Assembly (NCBI RefSeq): GCF_001189955.1
Contig: NZ_LFLT01000017.1
Coordinates: 1-64,000, forward strand
DNA from: Herbaspirillum chlorophenolicum
GTDB lineage: Bacteria; Pseudomonadota; Gammaproteobacteria; Burkholderiales; Burkholderiaceae_D
Direction of reading: 5' to 3'
DNA length: 64,000 nt
The translations under genes were made by a program, and so were the position numbers. Below, piece by piece: positions 50,762 through 59,741 of this stretch. The notes under the pieces are model-generated. The model ran no database searches. It was not told the DNA's origin and saw only the letters and a program-made list of their open reading frames with translations. The stretch's first letter is position 1, and each line of letters starts with the position of its first letter.

Positions 50762-51523
50762 TTAGGCGGTCGCAGCGCGTGCCGCACGCCGGTAGGCCGC
50801 GGGCGTGGTGTCGCGCAGCTTGCGCATGGCGTTGGAGAGGGCGCTCTGGTCGCTGTAGCCACAGCGCAGTGCGATATCGGGCAAGGGCAGGGTGCTCGCG
50901 TGCAGCAGTTCGCAGGCGCGGCGCACGCGCACTTCGGCCAGCCAGGCGCGGGGTGATGTGCCGGTTTCCTGCTGGAACCATTCATGCAGGCGGCTGGGGC
51001 TGATTGCCGCAGCCGATGCCATGTCGGCCACCGACCACGGCAGGCCGGGATCGGCTTCGATCTTCGCCATCAATGCATGCAGCCGCGAATGCACGCGCGG
51101 CGCCGCCAGCGCCAGCGTATCCAGCAGCAGCGGTATCCAATGCTGCAATTGCGCCGACGCCATCTTCTGCTGCTGTTCCAGTATCAGCGCCATGAACTCC
51201 ACCAGCTTGCCGGCCGCTTGCGACAGCGGCATGAAGGGGCGCAGCGCCAGTTGTTCCATCATCTGCGTACCCATCATGGCCGGCGTCAGGTCCAGGATCA
51301 GTGAGCGGTTGGTGCCCTCCGCGCTGGTCGCATGCGTGGCGCCCGGTTCAACGAAGGCGCCGGTGGCGGTATCGGCCAGTCCCTGGCGTCCGGCGATATC
51401 GAGTGCCAGCCGGCCGGACAGGGGCAGAACCAGTTGCGGAAAGTCGTGGCTGTGCGCCAGCGGTTCGTCGCGGTAGCTACGCAGGTGGATATCGGCGGTG
51501 AAGGAGGAGGATTTCGTTGCCAT
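50762..51523 (-). CDS. AraC-family transcriptional regulator
   Basis: The 253-residue product starts at 51523 (MATKSSSFTADIHLRSYRDE). The N-terminal part is a cupin-like sensor (HSHDFPQLVLPLSGRLALDI). The C-terminal part is a double HTH (SVADMASAAAISPSRLHEWF; QETGTSPRAWLAEVRVRRAC; IALRCGYSDQSALSNAMRKL). The start codon lies inside the palindrome TTGCCATGGCAA, a possible autoregulatory site. The gene follows tarD by 118 bases on the same strand and may be in its operon. Confidence 0.88.
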   Translation of the reverse strand: MATKSSSFTADIHLRSYRDEPLAHSHDFPQLVLPLSGRLALDIAGRQGLADTATGAFVEPGATHATSAEGTNRSLILDLTPAMMGTQMMEQLALRPFMPLSQAAGKLVEFMALILEQQQKMASAQLQHWIPLLLDTLALAAPRVHSRLHALMAKIEADPGLPWSVADMASAAAISPSRLHEWFQQETGTSPRAWLAEVRVRRACELLHASTLPLPDIALRCGYSDQSALSNAMRKLRDTTPAAYRRAARAATA

Positions 51524-51641
51524 GGCAACAGGCGGCGCTGCGATTGGGATGCCGCCATGATAGCCGATGCGGGGCCGGACGGAAAAAGACAGCGGGCCGC
51601 GACATTGATCGGGGCCCGCTGTCGTCTGCTGCAGGATTGCC

Positions 51642-52811
51642 TCAGCCGATGATCTTCTCCAGCCACGGCGCCAGTTCGCGCTTCTGCTCCAGTCCGAAGC
51701 CCGGCGCCTGCGTCGGATGCACCATGCCGCCGCCCAGCGAGCATTCCGGCGCATAGCCGCCGAAGGGCTGGAACACGCCCGGATAGGCTTCACAGCCGCC
51801 CAGGCCCAGCCCGGCGGCAATGTGCAGGTTGATCATGTGGCCGCCATGCGGATGCACCTGGCTGCGCTCGTACCCCTGTTCTTCCAGGACTGCCACCGCG
51901 TGCGCGAATTCGGTCAGCCCGTAGGACAGGCCCGGATCCATCTGGAAATAATCCAGCCCACGGCGCATGCCGCCGTACAGGGCCAGGTTCTTGATGTCCT
52001 GTGCCGAGAACAGGTTCTCGCCGGTGGCGATGCGGCTCGGGTAGGCCTCGGCTACGCGGCGGTTCAGGTCGTAGTCCAGCGGGTCGCCGATCTCTTCAAA
52101 CCAGCGCAGCTGGTACGGCGCGATCGCTTCGGCGTAGGCCAGCGCGGTCTTCAGGTCGAAGCGGCCGTTGGCGTCCACCGCCAGTCGGCTGCCGTCGCCG
52201 TCGACCACGGTCAGTGCGGATTCGATGCGGGCGATGTCTTCCTTCAGCGACGCGCCGCCGATCTTCATCTTGAAGCTGGAGAAACCCATGTCGGCGTAGG
52301 ACTGCAATTCATCCTTGAGCGTCGCGCCGCTTTCGTTGGCGTAGTAGTAGCCGCCGGCAGCATAGACCTCGATACCGTCGGCCTTGCCGCGTCCGCCGAA
52401 GGCCCGCGAGATCAGCACGTGCGCAGGCACATCAAGAATCTTGGCGTTCAAGTCCCACACGGCCAGTTCGATGGCGGCGGCGGCGGCGGCGCGGTCGCCG
52501 TGGCCGGCCGGCTTCTCGTTGCGCATGATGGTCTGCAGCACCTTGGCCGGGTCGAACAGCTTGCCGTCGCCTGACAGCAGCGACTCAGGCGCTGCGCGGC
52601 GCAGGCGCGGGATCATGCGGTCGCGCAGGATGCCGGACTGGGCGAAGCGGCCGATGGAGTCGAAGGCGTAGCCCACCAGCGGTTTGCCGTCGCGCACCAC
52701 GTCGCTGACCAGCGCCACCAGCGAGATGTCGTGTTCGGCAAAGCTGACGAAAGCATTGGCGACGTTGCCTTCCATCTTGACGGCGAGGTCGCGGATATCG
52801 GTAATTCTCAT
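51642..52811 (-). CDS. tarD: Enolase-superfamily dehydratase, D-tartrate dehydratase type
   Basis: The 389-residue product strongly resembles the remembered Bradyrhizobium TarD sequence along its length: VVRDGKPLVGYAFDSIGR, NEKPAGHGDRAAAAA, EVYAAGGYYYANESG, the KxK-containing FKMKIGGASL, metal-ligand regions LAVDANGRFD, WFEEIGDPLDY and ATGENLFS, and the acid/base His region HPHGGHMINLHIAAGLGLGG. TarD dehydrates D-tartrate to oxaloacetate. It lies 29 bases downstream of dctA, which would import the dicarboxylate. A related acid-sugar or tartrate isomer remains possible. Confidence 0.85.
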   Translation of the reverse strand: MRITDIRDLAVKMEGNVANAFVSFAEHDISLVALVSDVVRDGKPLVGYAFDSIGRFAQSGILRDRMIPRLRRAAPESLLSGDGKLFDPAKVLQTIMRNEKPAGHGDRAAAAAAIELAVWDLNAKILDVPAHVLISRAFGGRGKADGIEVYAAGGYYYANESGATLKDELQSYADMGFSSFKMKIGGASLKEDIARIESALTVVDGDGSRLAVDANGRFDLKTALAYAEAIAPYQLRWFEEIGDPLDYDLNRRVAEAYPSRIATGENLFSAQDIKNLALYGGMRRGLDYFQMDPGLSYGLTEFAHAVAVLEEQGYERSQVHPHGGHMINLHIAAGLGLGGCEAYPGVFQPFGGYAPECSLGGGMVHPTQAPGFGLEQKRELAPWLEKIIG

Positions 52812-52840
52812 GACGTTCTTTCTTCTGGAATAAGGGGCGA

Positions 52841-54175
52841 TCAGATTGACGCGTTGGCGGGGCGCCCCAGTACACGGGCGTATTCGGCGCGCATCGGCGC
52901 GGAATCGAACTCGCCGCAGACCTTGGACACCACCATGGTGGCCACCGCGTTACCCAAGGCGTTACAGATGCACACCGCTTGCGAGGTCAGGCGGTTGATG
53001 CCCAGCAGCAGCGGCAGGCCCTCCACCGGCAGCACGCCGGCGGCGGTAACGGTGGCGGCGAACACGATGAAGGTACCGCCCGAGACAGTGGCTGCGCCCT
53101 TGGAGGTGATCATCATCAGCGCGATGATGCCCAACTGGTGTTCGAAGGTCAGGTTGATGCCGTAGGCATTGGCCAGGAACAGTACGCACAGCGACATGTA
53201 GACCGCGGTGCCGTCGAGGTTGAAGGCGTAGCCGGTAGGCAGCACCAGGCCGACCGACTGCTTGGAGCAGCCGAGTTTCTGCAGCTTGTCGATCAGGCTG
53301 GGCAGGGCGCTTTCGGACGAGGCGGTGGCGAACAGCAGCACGATCTCATCCTTGAAGTAGCGCAGGAACAGGAAAATATTGAAGCCGTACAGCCGCATGA
53401 TGATGCCCATGACGACCACGATCATCAGCGCCAGCGTCGCGTACATCACCAGCAGCAGATAGCCCAGCGAGAGGATGGCCGACATGCCGCTGTTGCCGAT
53501 GGCGAAGGCGATCGAACCGAAGGCGCCGATCGGAGCCAGCTTCATGATCATGTCGGTGAGCTTGAAGAAGCAGTCCGACATGCCGTGCAGTGCGGCTTCC
53601 ACGCCATTGCGCTGTTGCGGCTTGAGGGCCAGCACGGCGGCGCCGAACAGCACTGCGATCACCAGGATCTGCAGCAGCGCGCCATCGGCGAAGGCGCCGA
53701 AGAAGCTATGCGGGAACATCGACAGCAGGAACTGCGAGAAGGTGGTGCCCGACTTGGCGTACTTGGCCGTGCCGGCGGCGGCCTCGGCAGCGTCAGGCAC
53801 CAGGTGCAGGTCGGTACCCACACCGGAGAGATTGGCGATCACCATGGCAATCACCAGGATGATGGTAGAGACGATCTCGAAGTAGAGCAGGGCGCGCAGG
53901 CCAATGCGGCCCACGCTCTTGAGGTCGCCGGCGGCAGCGATGCCCAGCACCACGTTGAGGAAGACCAGGGGCGCCACGATGGTCTTGATCAGGTTGAGGA
54001 AGATGTCGCCCAGCACTTTCATCGGGATGGCTGCCTTGGGTGCGATGAAACCCAGCGCAATGCCGAGCGTGATGCCGACGAAGATCTGCGGGCCCAGCCG
54101 GTAGTACCAAGGCTTGCGCTGCACCGGTTTGGATTGGCCGACCGGCGCGTCGCCGGTGGTGGGTGTTGCTGACAT
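52841..54175 (-). CDS. dctA: C4-dicarboxylate:cation symporter DctA
   Basis: The 444-residue product starts after AGGAGG. It is a DAACS-family transporter with eight membrane helices and two re-entrant hairpins: FATASSESALPSLIDKLQKL (Ser-rich hairpin), VGLVLPTGYAFNLDGTAVYM (cation site) and TSKGAATVSGGTFIVFAATV. It takes up succinate, fumarate, malate and probably tartrate. First gene of dctA-tarD(-araC), under a sigma-70 promoter with two tandem operator sites. Confidence 0.93.
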   Translation of the reverse strand: MSATPTTGDAPVGQSKPVQRKPWYYRLGPQIFVGITLGIALGFIAPKAAIPMKVLGDIFLNLIKTIVAPLVFLNVVLGIAAAGDLKSVGRIGLRALLYFEIVSTIILVIAMVIANLSGVGTDLHLVPDAAEAAAGTAKYAKSGTTFSQFLLSMFPHSFFGAFADGALLQILVIAVLFGAAVLALKPQQRNGVEAALHGMSDCFFKLTDMIMKLAPIGAFGSIAFAIGNSGMSAILSLGYLLLVMYATLALMIVVVMGIIMRLYGFNIFLFLRYFKDEIVLLFATASSESALPSLIDKLQKLGCSKQSVGLVLPTGYAFNLDGTAVYMSLCVLFLANAYGINLTFEHQLGIIALMMITSKGAATVSGGTFIVFAATVTAAGVLPVEGLPLLLGINRLTSQAVCICNALGNAVATMVVSKVCGEFDSAPMRAEYARVLGRPANASI

Positions 54176-54199
54176 GCTGCCTCCTAGTCTGGTTAATAT

Positions 54200-54225
54200 G
54201 TACGGACTTTATAATATGTTCGGAC
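54200..54225. promoter_or_regulatory. Tandem GTnCGnAC operator pair at the dctA promoter
   Basis: GTACGGAC (54200-54207) and GTTCGGAC (54218-54225), 18 bases apart and in TATG...TATA context. They start at the -10 of the dctA promoter. The same pair occurs before the lyase gene (55365-55389). A GntR protein encoded between them is the obvious candidate repressor. Confidence 0.65.
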
Positions 54226-54252
54226 TATATTGCCTTTTTTCGAGAGCGTCAA
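54224..54252 (-). promoter_or_regulatory. Sigma-70 promoter of dctA-tarD
   Basis: Minus strand TTGACG (54247-54252), 17 bases, TATAGT (54224-54229). It is followed by the operator pair, so a bound repressor would block initiation. Confidence 0.75.
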
Positions 54253-54357
54253 CCGCGGCCGCGCAGTTCTTCCGGAAATGCGCCGGGTGTGTCCGCTTGG
54301 CAAATAAAGGCGCAGCGGCTACCATGGCGTGGTTCCCAGCCAATCGCCCAAGACCCT

Positions 54358-55077
54358 ATGCAACCGCGCTACGCCGAGCTTGCCCAGCAGCTCATCGATG
54401 AAATTTCCACCGGAAAACTCGGCATCGGCGCAGCCCTTCCCAGTGAGATCGAACTGTCGGCGCAATACGGCGTGAGCCGCTCGACCGTACGCTCGGCATT
54501 GCAGATGGTGCAGGACCTGGGCCTGATCTCGCGCCGCAAGCGCGCGGGCATTCGCATCGAGGCCTTGAAGCCGCAGCGTCCCTTCGAGCAATCCATTTCG
54601 AATGTCGAAGACCTGGTGCAGTTCGCGGCCGTGACCGAGCGCCGTATCCAGGGCATCGACGAGATCGAGAGCGACGCCGCGCTATCGGCTCAGTTGCGCT
54701 GCGCGGCCGGCCATCGCTGGTTGCGCGCGGCCATGCTGCGGGTCGATCCGGCCAAGCCGGACGCGCCTATCTGCTGGACCGACGTCTATCTCGACCATTC
54801 CGTCGCTTCAGGCATTCGTCGCCAGTTGCGCAAGAGCACCGGGCTGATCTGCGAGGCGGTGGAAGAGAAGTATGGGCGTGTGGTGTCGGAGCTGCAGCAG
54901 GAGATCCGGGCGGTAGGCGTGCCTGAGCGCTTTGCCGAGGCGCTGGGGGTAGAGGCGGATTCGCATGCGCTGGAGATTACCCGGCATTACCTTGACCAGG
55001 ATGGCGAGGTGTTTGAGGTGACGGTGAGTGTTTTTCCGGCTGACCGGTTTACCTACGCGCTGAATTTGAAGCGTTGA
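54358..55077 (+). CDS. GntR-family (HutC/UTRA subfamily) regulator
   Basis: The 239-residue product starts at 54358 (MQPRYAELAQQLIDEISTGK). A GntR winged helix (residues 5-70; LGIGAALPSEIELSAQYGVS, RSTVRSALQMVQDLGLISRR) is followed by a UTRA effector domain (about 95-235; AAMLRVDPAKPDAPICWTDV; EVFEVTVSVFPADRFTY). It sits between the dctA-tarD and lyase promoters, both carrying the same tandem sites. It probably represses both until a dicarboxylate or related effector binds. The ribosome site is weak. Confidence 0.88.
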   Translation: MQPRYAELAQQLIDEISTGKLGIGAALPSEIELSAQYGVSRSTVRSALQMVQDLGLISRRKRAGIRIEALKPQRPFEQSISNVEDLVQFAAVTERRIQGIDEIESDAALSAQLRCAAGHRWLRAAMLRVDPAKPDAPICWTDVYLDHSVASGIRRQLRKSTGLICEAVEEKYGRVVSELQQEIRAVGVPERFAEALGVEADSHALEITRHYLDQDGEVFEVTVSVFPADRFTYALNLKR

Positions 55078-55116
55078 GTACGGTGAGCCGGGCCTCTTGC
55101 TTCTGTGCTTTCCTCT

Positions 55117-55140
55117 CTTCCTTCCTTCCTTCCTTCCTTC
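55117..55140. repeat. Tetranucleotide repeat (CTTC)6
   Basis: Six perfect copies of CTTC, about 40 bases after the GntR stop. This is the only clear microsatellite in the window. It is outside any gene, so length changes would not shift a reading frame; it could alter spacing toward the lyase promoter only at long range. Confidence 0.9.
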
Positions 55141-55335
55141 GTTTTCCCCTCCTTTGCCGTTTCACTCCTTTTTGTTTGGTGTTCCGGCGTCGCGTTGAAA
55201 TGCATTCGAGCTGAATAGCCGCAAAGCGCGTGCTTAAGCCTGCCCCTGGTTCATTGATGGAGCAGCGCATGCGCAATCGTCTTTAACATTCGTACAACCC
55301 CAGCCACGTTCAACTGCACACACAACCCCGGTCCG

Positions 55336-55364
55336 TTGACATCTCTTCCTGCTCTCTTTATTAT
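55336..55364 (+). promoter_or_regulatory. Sigma-70 promoter of the lyase gene
   Basis: TTGACA (55336-55341), 17 bases, TATTAT (55359-55364). This is a near-consensus promoter, immediately followed by two operator-like sites. Confidence 0.8.
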
Positions 55365-55389
55365 GTTCGAACTTATAATAAGTACGTAC
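55365..55389. promoter_or_regulatory. Tandem GTnCGnAC operator pair at the lyase promoter
   Basis: GTTCGAAC (55365-55372) and GTACGTAC (55382-55389), 17 bases apart, both perfect palindromes. They cover the transcription start region. They match the pair at the dctA promoter in sequence, spacing and position relative to -10. Confidence 0.7.
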
Positions 55390-55436
55390 ATAATATTCAT
55401 GCGCCACGGGCATGGAAAACAAAACAGGACACAGAC

Positions 55437-56792
55437 ATGGCAACCACCGTTTTTGATTCTTCCCTTTTCCGCGACATGTTCGGCACCGAGGCGATGCGCG
55501 CGGTGTTCGAGGATCGCGCCTACATCACTGCCTGCATCGATGCCGAGACCGCGCTGGCGCGAGCCCAGGCCAAGGTTGGTGTGATCCCGGCCGAGGCGGC
55601 GCGGGAGATCACCGCGCTGTCTTCCTATGACAAGCTGGACATTGACCAGTTACGCGCCGAGACCGAGATCGTCGGTTATCCCATCCTGCCCATCGTCAAG
55701 CAGATCAGCGCGCAATGCGGCGAAGCCGGCCGTTACGTGCATTGGGGGGCGACTACCCAGGACATCATGGATACCGCCACCATGATCCAGTGCAAGCGCG
55801 CCGTGGCGATCATCGAAACCCAGCTCGACGCCGTGCGCGGTGCGCTGAAGAAACTGGCGGTCGAACATGCCGACACCGTCACCGCCGGCCGTACTCACCT
55901 GCAGCATGCCCTGCCGGTGACCTTCGGCTTTCGCTGTGCGGTCTGGCTGTCGGCGCTGAACCGCCATGCCGAGCGCCTGCAGCAGTTGAAGCCGCGTGCG
56001 CAGATGGTGGAATTCGGCGGCGCCGCCGGCACGCTGGCGTCATTGGGCGAGGGGGACGAGGGCTTGAAGGTGCGCGCGGCCTTTGCCGCCGAACTGGGTT
56101 TGTCCAATCCCTCCATTACCTGGCATGTGGCGCGCGACGGCCTGGCCGAGATCGTCTCCACGCTGGCCGCCATCGGCGGTTCGCTGGGCAAGATCGCGAT
56201 GGATGTGATGATGATGTGCGCCTCCGAATTCGGTGAGCTGGCCGAGCCTTTCGTGCCCGGCCGCGGTGCGTCGTCGACCATGCCGCAGAAACGCAATCCG
56301 ATTTCCAGCGAGCTGATGTTCGCCGCCGCCAAGATGCTGCGTGAGCGTGCGGCGCTGATGCTGGACGCGCTGATGCACGATTTCGAACGCGCCACCGGTC
56401 CCTGGCACCTGGAGTGGAGCGCAGTGCCGGAGAGCTTCCTGCTGGCGGCGGGTTCGTTGCATCAGGCGCATTTCATGCTGAGCGGCCTGACCGTGGATGC
56501 CAAGCGCATGCGCCGCAACCTCGACCTGACGGGCGGCCTGATCGTGGCCGAAGCCGTAATGATGGGACTGGCGCAGGCCATCGGCCGCCAGCATGCTCAC
56601 GATGTGGTCTATGAGGCTTGCAAGGAGGCCATCGAGGAGGGCGAGACCCTGCTGGCGGTTCTGTCGCGCCACCAGGAAATCGTCGCCAAGCTGGGCTTGG
56701 ACAAGCTGGCGCAGTTGACCGATCCGGCCAACTACCTGGGTGCGGCTGCGGCGATGGCGCGTAGTGTGGCGCAGTCGACGGAACTGGTTTGA
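55437..56792 (+). CDS. Fumarase/aspartase-superfamily lyase, PcaB-like
   Basis: The 451-residue product has the superfamily C-loop signature (GRGASSTMPQKRNPISSELM), with TAGRTHLQHALPVTFG and YVHWGATTQDIMDTATM as other conserved blocks. It resembles 3-carboxy-cis,cis-muconate cycloisomerase and adenylosuccinate-lyase-like enzymes. No other protocatechuate gene is nearby, and shared control with dctA-tarD suggests a substrate that yields fumarate or another C4 acid. Aspartate-derivative lyases (such as iminodisuccinate or EDDS lyases) are of this fold; the true substrate is unknown. Confidence 0.85.
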   Translation: MATTVFDSSLFRDMFGTEAMRAVFEDRAYITACIDAETALARAQAKVGVIPAEAAREITALSSYDKLDIDQLRAETEIVGYPILPIVKQISAQCGEAGRYVHWGATTQDIMDTATMIQCKRAVAIIETQLDAVRGALKKLAVEHADTVTAGRTHLQHALPVTFGFRCAVWLSALNRHAERLQQLKPRAQMVEFGGAAGTLASLGEGDEGLKVRAAFAAELGLSNPSITWHVARDGLAEIVSTLAAIGGSLGKIAMDVMMMCASEFGELAEPFVPGRGASSTMPQKRNPISSELMFAAAKMLRERAALMLDALMHDFERATGPWHLEWSAVPESFLLAAGSLHQAHFMLSGLTVDAKRMRRNLDLTGGLIVAEAVMMGLAQAIGRQHAHDVVYEACKEAIEEGETLLAVLSRHQEIVAKLGLDKLAQLTDPANYLGAAAAMARSVAQSTELV

Positions 56793-56811
56793 TGAGCGTC
56801 CTCTACGCGTA

Positions 56812-56840
56812 AAAAAACCGCCCTTCGGGGCGGTTTTTTG
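56812..56840. terminator. Intrinsic terminator between lyase and hydroxybutyrate dehydrogenase genes
   Basis: AAAAAAACCGCCC/GGGCGGTTTTTT with a TTCG tetraloop, a very stable hairpin usable from both sides. Confidence 0.93.
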
Positions 56841-56858
56841 TTGGAACAAAGGGCTTCC

Positions 56859-57641
56859 TTATTGCATATACCAGCCGTGGCTGACCACGACCGACTGGCC
56901 GGTCAGCGCGTTGGTCGGGAAGGCGGCCAGGAACACAGCTGTCTGCGCCACGTCCTGGGTGGTGGTGAATTCGCCGTCCACGGTGTCCTTGAGCATGATC
57001 TTCTTGACCACGTCGTCTTCGCTGATGCCGAATTCCTTGGCCTGTTCGGGGATCTGCTTTTCCACCAGCGGGGTGCGCACGAAACCGGGACAGATGACGT
57101 TGGAGCGGATCTTGTCCTTGGCGCCTTCCTTGGCCACTACCTTGGCCAGGCCCAGCAGGCCGTGCTTGGCGGTGACATAAGGCGCCTTCAGCGGCGAAGC
57201 CTCGTGCGAATGCACCGAGCCCATATAGATAATCGAACCGCCGCGGCCTTGCTTGACCATGGCCTTCATCGCCGCGCGCGTGGTCAGGAATGCGCCGTCC
57301 AGGTGGATGGCCAGCATCTTGCGCCAGTTGTCGAGCGAGAGGTCGACCACCGGGCTGATGATCTGGATGCCGGCATTGCTGATCAATACGTCCAGTCCGC
57401 CGAAGGCGTTGACGGCGTCTTCCACGCCTTTGTTGACTTGCGCCTCGTCGGTGACGTTCATGGCCACGGCCATGGCGGTGCCGCCGGCCTTGGTGATGTC
57501 ATCGGCGGCGGCGCGGGCGGCGTCCAGCGCGAGGTCGGCGATCACGACCTTGGCGCCTTGCCTGGCGTATTCCTGGGCGATCTCCTTGCCGATGCCGCTG
57601 GCCGAACCTGTGATCAGGGCGACTTTATCCTTGAGTAGCAT
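56859..57641 (-). CDS. hbdH: 3-hydroxybutyrate dehydrogenase
   Basis: The 260-residue SDR starts at 57641 ([20 protein letters not shown]) after AAAGGAAA. It shows the NAD motif TGSASGIG, the NAG strand [14 protein letters not shown], and the Ser-Tyr-Lys triad ([21 protein letters not shown] in part). [20 protein letters not shown] and [11 protein letters not shown] at the end are characteristic of PHB-cycle D-3-hydroxybutyrate dehydrogenases. It converts 3-hydroxybutyrate to acetoacetate during polyhydroxybutyrate breakdown. The very long upstream frame is a GC-driven artefact. Confidence 0.92.
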   Translation of the reverse strand: MLLKDKVALITGSASGIGKEIAQEYARQGAKVVIADLALDAARAAADDITKAGGTAMAVAMNVTDEAQVNKGVEDAVNAFGGLDVLISNAGIQIISPVVDLSLDNWRKMLAIHLDGAFLTTRAAMKAMVKQGRGGSIIYMGSVHSHEASPLKAPYVTAKHGLLGLAKVVAKEGAKDKIRSNVICPGFVRTPLVEKQIPEQAKEFGISEDDVVKKIMLKDTVDGEFTTTQDVAQTAVFLAAFPTNALTGQSVVVSHGWYMQ

Positions 57642-58073
57642 ATGTTTCCTTTTATGGTTCGAGTTGATGAACATGCGAAACGAAACTGACATCGTGCTGA
57701 CAGTCGCGCCTGTGGCGGCGCGGATGCCGGCAGTCAACGAGGCCGGAGAAACTCCTGCACGGCCATTGGCGCGCGCAGCTTGCCATGGAGGCGCCGGACA
57801 CGATGTCCGGTTCGATGAGGCCTGTGCCGCAAAGTTCAGGGGCTCGCATCCGCGTCCCGGCGCTTTCCTGTATCTCCGAAGCCCGGACGGCACGCAGGTT
57901 TCAGGCATCCAATGCCATTCTTCCCGGGTCTCCCGCGCCGTCTTTGTCATGCAATTGTAACGCCGCGCGCGGCGATGTTGTTGCGCCGCCAAAGTTGTTG
58001 CATGCGTCATGTGGCTGAAATAATCAATCGTTAGTCTGTGCAGCGTTATCCCATGACCTATAAAGGACGATGC
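57642..58073. other. Intergenic region with candidate Pho box upstream of the lipid-remodelling operon
   Basis: These 432 bases hold the divergent promoters of hbdH and the GNAT-plcP-like-glycosyltransferase operon. Open frames here lack coding character. GCGTCAT-N4-CTGAAAT (58004-58021) is a 10-of-14 match to tandem Pho half-sites, and TAGTCT (58032-58037), about 10 bases after it, could be the -10. Confidence 0.5.
58004..58037 (+). promoter_or_regulatory. Candidate PhoB-dependent promoter
   Basis: Tandem half-sites GCGTCAT and CTGAAAT with a 4-base spacer replace a -35, and a -10-like TAGTCT follows at the usual distance. The match is partial; support comes mainly from the genes it would control. 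Confidence 0.35.
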
Positions 58074-58841
58074 ATGAGACTGCTTACCATTCCTGCCGAT
58101 GCCAATCCGAGTTTCTCCAAGCTGAGCTTGAGCCTCGCGAGCACCCCGGAAGAAGTGCGTGAAGTGCAGCGCTTGCGTTACAAAGTCTTTATCGAAGCCA
58201 TGAACCTGTCGGCGCTCGCCAACGCCGAAGGCCTCGACAAGGATGAGTTCGACAACTACTGCGACCACCTGATCGTGCGCGACTCCAAGACCCTGAGCGT
58301 GGTCGGCACCTACCGCGTGCTCAGCCCGCATGGCGCACGCCGCGCCGGCAAGTTCTACTCGGAGCAGGAATTCGACCTCTCGCGCCTGGACAACATCCGC
58401 GGCGTGATCGCCGAAGCCGGCCGTGCATGCATCCACCCCGACTACCGTAGTGGCGGCGTGATCATGATGCTGTGGGCCGGCCTTGCCGCCTACATGCGCA
58501 AGGAGCGCTGCGAATACCTGATGGGCTGCGCCAGCGTGAGCCTGGCCGATGGCGGCCACAATGCCGCCGCGCTGTACCACGCGTTCGCCGAAAAGAACAT
58601 GGCGCCGCCCGACTACCGCGTGGCGCCGCACCTGCCGTTCCCGATCGAAGAGCGCGAGTCCGGCCACGAGCCGCAAGTGCCGCCCCTGCTCAGGGGCTAC
58701 CTGCGCAGCGGCGCATGGGTATGTGGCGAACCGGCATGGGACCCTGATTTCCACTCGGCCGACTTCTTCCTTCTGTTGCCGCTGTCCAAGCTGGACAACC
58801 GCTACGCCCGCCACTACCTGAAGGAAACGAGGACCGCATGA
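58074..58841 (+). CDS. GNAT-family acyltransferase, OlsB-like
   Basis: The 255-residue product starts at 58074 after AAAGGA. It resembles the hemolysin/OlsB-type acyltransferase family: [76 protein letters not shown]. Such proteins attach 3-hydroxyacyl chains to ornithine or other amino acids in the first step of aminolipid synthesis. Its stop overlaps the start of the phosphoesterase gene. The acceptor amino acid is not established. Confidence 0.82.
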   Translation: MRLLTIPADANPSFSKLSLSLASTPEEVREVQRLRYKVFIEAMNLSALANAEGLDKDEFDNYCDHLIVRDSKTLSVVGTYRVLSPHGARRAGKFYSEQEFDLSRLDNIRGVIAEAGRACIHPDYRSGGVIMMLWAGLAAYMRKERCEYLMGCASVSLADGGHNAAALYHAFAEKNMAPPDYRVAPHLPFPIEERESGHEPQVPPLLRGYLRSGAWVCGEPAWDPDFHSADFFLLLPLSKLDNRYARHYLKETRTA

Positions 58842-59713
58842 AGCCACGCGAACAGTTCATGGACGATGCCCACGGCCTGTTCGGCGATGCGGCCGATGGT
58901 GATGAAAAGCGCGGTCCGCTGCGCTTTCGCACTATCTGGATTTCCGACATCCACCTCGGTACCACGGGCTGCCAGGCCGAGCGCCTGCTGGAGTTCCTGC
59001 GTGCCACCGAATCCGACACGCTCTACCTGGTCGGCGACATCATCGACGGCTGGCAGTTGAAGCGCCGCTGGTACTGGGAGCAGAGCCACAACAACGTGGT
59101 GCAGACGGTGCTCAAGAAAGCCAAGAAGGGCACCAACGTCATCTTCGTGCCGGGCAACCATGATGAAGTGATCCGCCAGTTCATCGACCTCGATTTCGGC
59201 GGCATCAAGATTCGCGACGAGCTGGTGCACGTCACCGCCGACGGCCGCCGCATGCTGGTGCTGCACGGCGACCGTTTCGACGGCGTCATCGCTTGCGCCA
59301 AGTGGCTGGCGTATGTCGGCGATTCGCTCTACACCATGATCCTCAAGTTCAACCAGTGGTTCAACAGCTGGCGTGCGCGTGCCGGGCTGCCTTACTGGTC
59401 GCTCTCGCAGTACCTGAAGTCCAAGGTCAAGAACGCGGTCAATTACATCTCCTCGTTCGAAGACGCGCTGGCCGACGAGGCCCGGAAGAAGGGCCTGGAC
59501 GGCGTTATCTGCGGACACATCCACAAGCCGGAAATCCGCGACATCGGCGGCGTCACCTACTGCAACGACGGCGACTGGGTGGAAAGCCTGTCGGCGCTGG
59601 TCGAAGAGCCCAGCGGCGAACTGCGCCTGGTGTCGTGGCAGGAAATCATGCAGCTCAAGAAGGCCGGAAAAACCAAGGCTGCGGCCAAGGACAAGGATCT
59701 GGTTCTTGCCTGA
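58838..59713 (+). CDS. PlcP/LpxH-like metallophosphoesterase
   Basis: The 291-residue calcineurin-type enzyme shows all metal-binding motifs: DIHLG (Asp37, His39), GDIIDGW (Asp67), GNHDE (Asn107, His108), LHGDRFDG and GHIHKPE. It is often annotated as UDP-2,3-diacylglucosamine hydrolase, but true LpxH is shorter (about 240). This longer form resembles PlcP, the phospholipase C that removes phospholipid head groups in phosphate-starved bacteria. Position between an OlsB-like gene and a glycosyltransferase supports PlcP. Confidence 0.8.
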   Translation: MKPREQFMDDAHGLFGDAADGDEKRGPLRFRTIWISDIHLGTTGCQAERLLEFLRATESDTLYLVGDIIDGWQLKRRWYWEQSHNNVVQTVLKKAKKGTNVIFVPGNHDEVIRQFIDLDFGGIKIRDELVHVTADGRRMLVLHGDRFDGVIACAKWLAYVGDSLYTMILKFNQWFNSWRARAGLPYWSLSQYLKSKVKNAVNYISSFEDALADEARKKGLDGVICGHIHKPEIRDIGGVTYCNDGDWVESLSALVEEPSGELRLVSWQEIMQLKKAGKTKAAAKDKDLVLA

Positions 59714-59741
59714 AGCGCACCTTCAACATGTTCTAAGTTTT

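Noticed and set aside
57642-58847. Extension of the hydroxybutyrate dehydrogenase frame to 662 residues
   Set aside because: The upstream 400 codons run antisense through the acyltransferase gene and have no coding character; the start at 57641 has a ribosome site.
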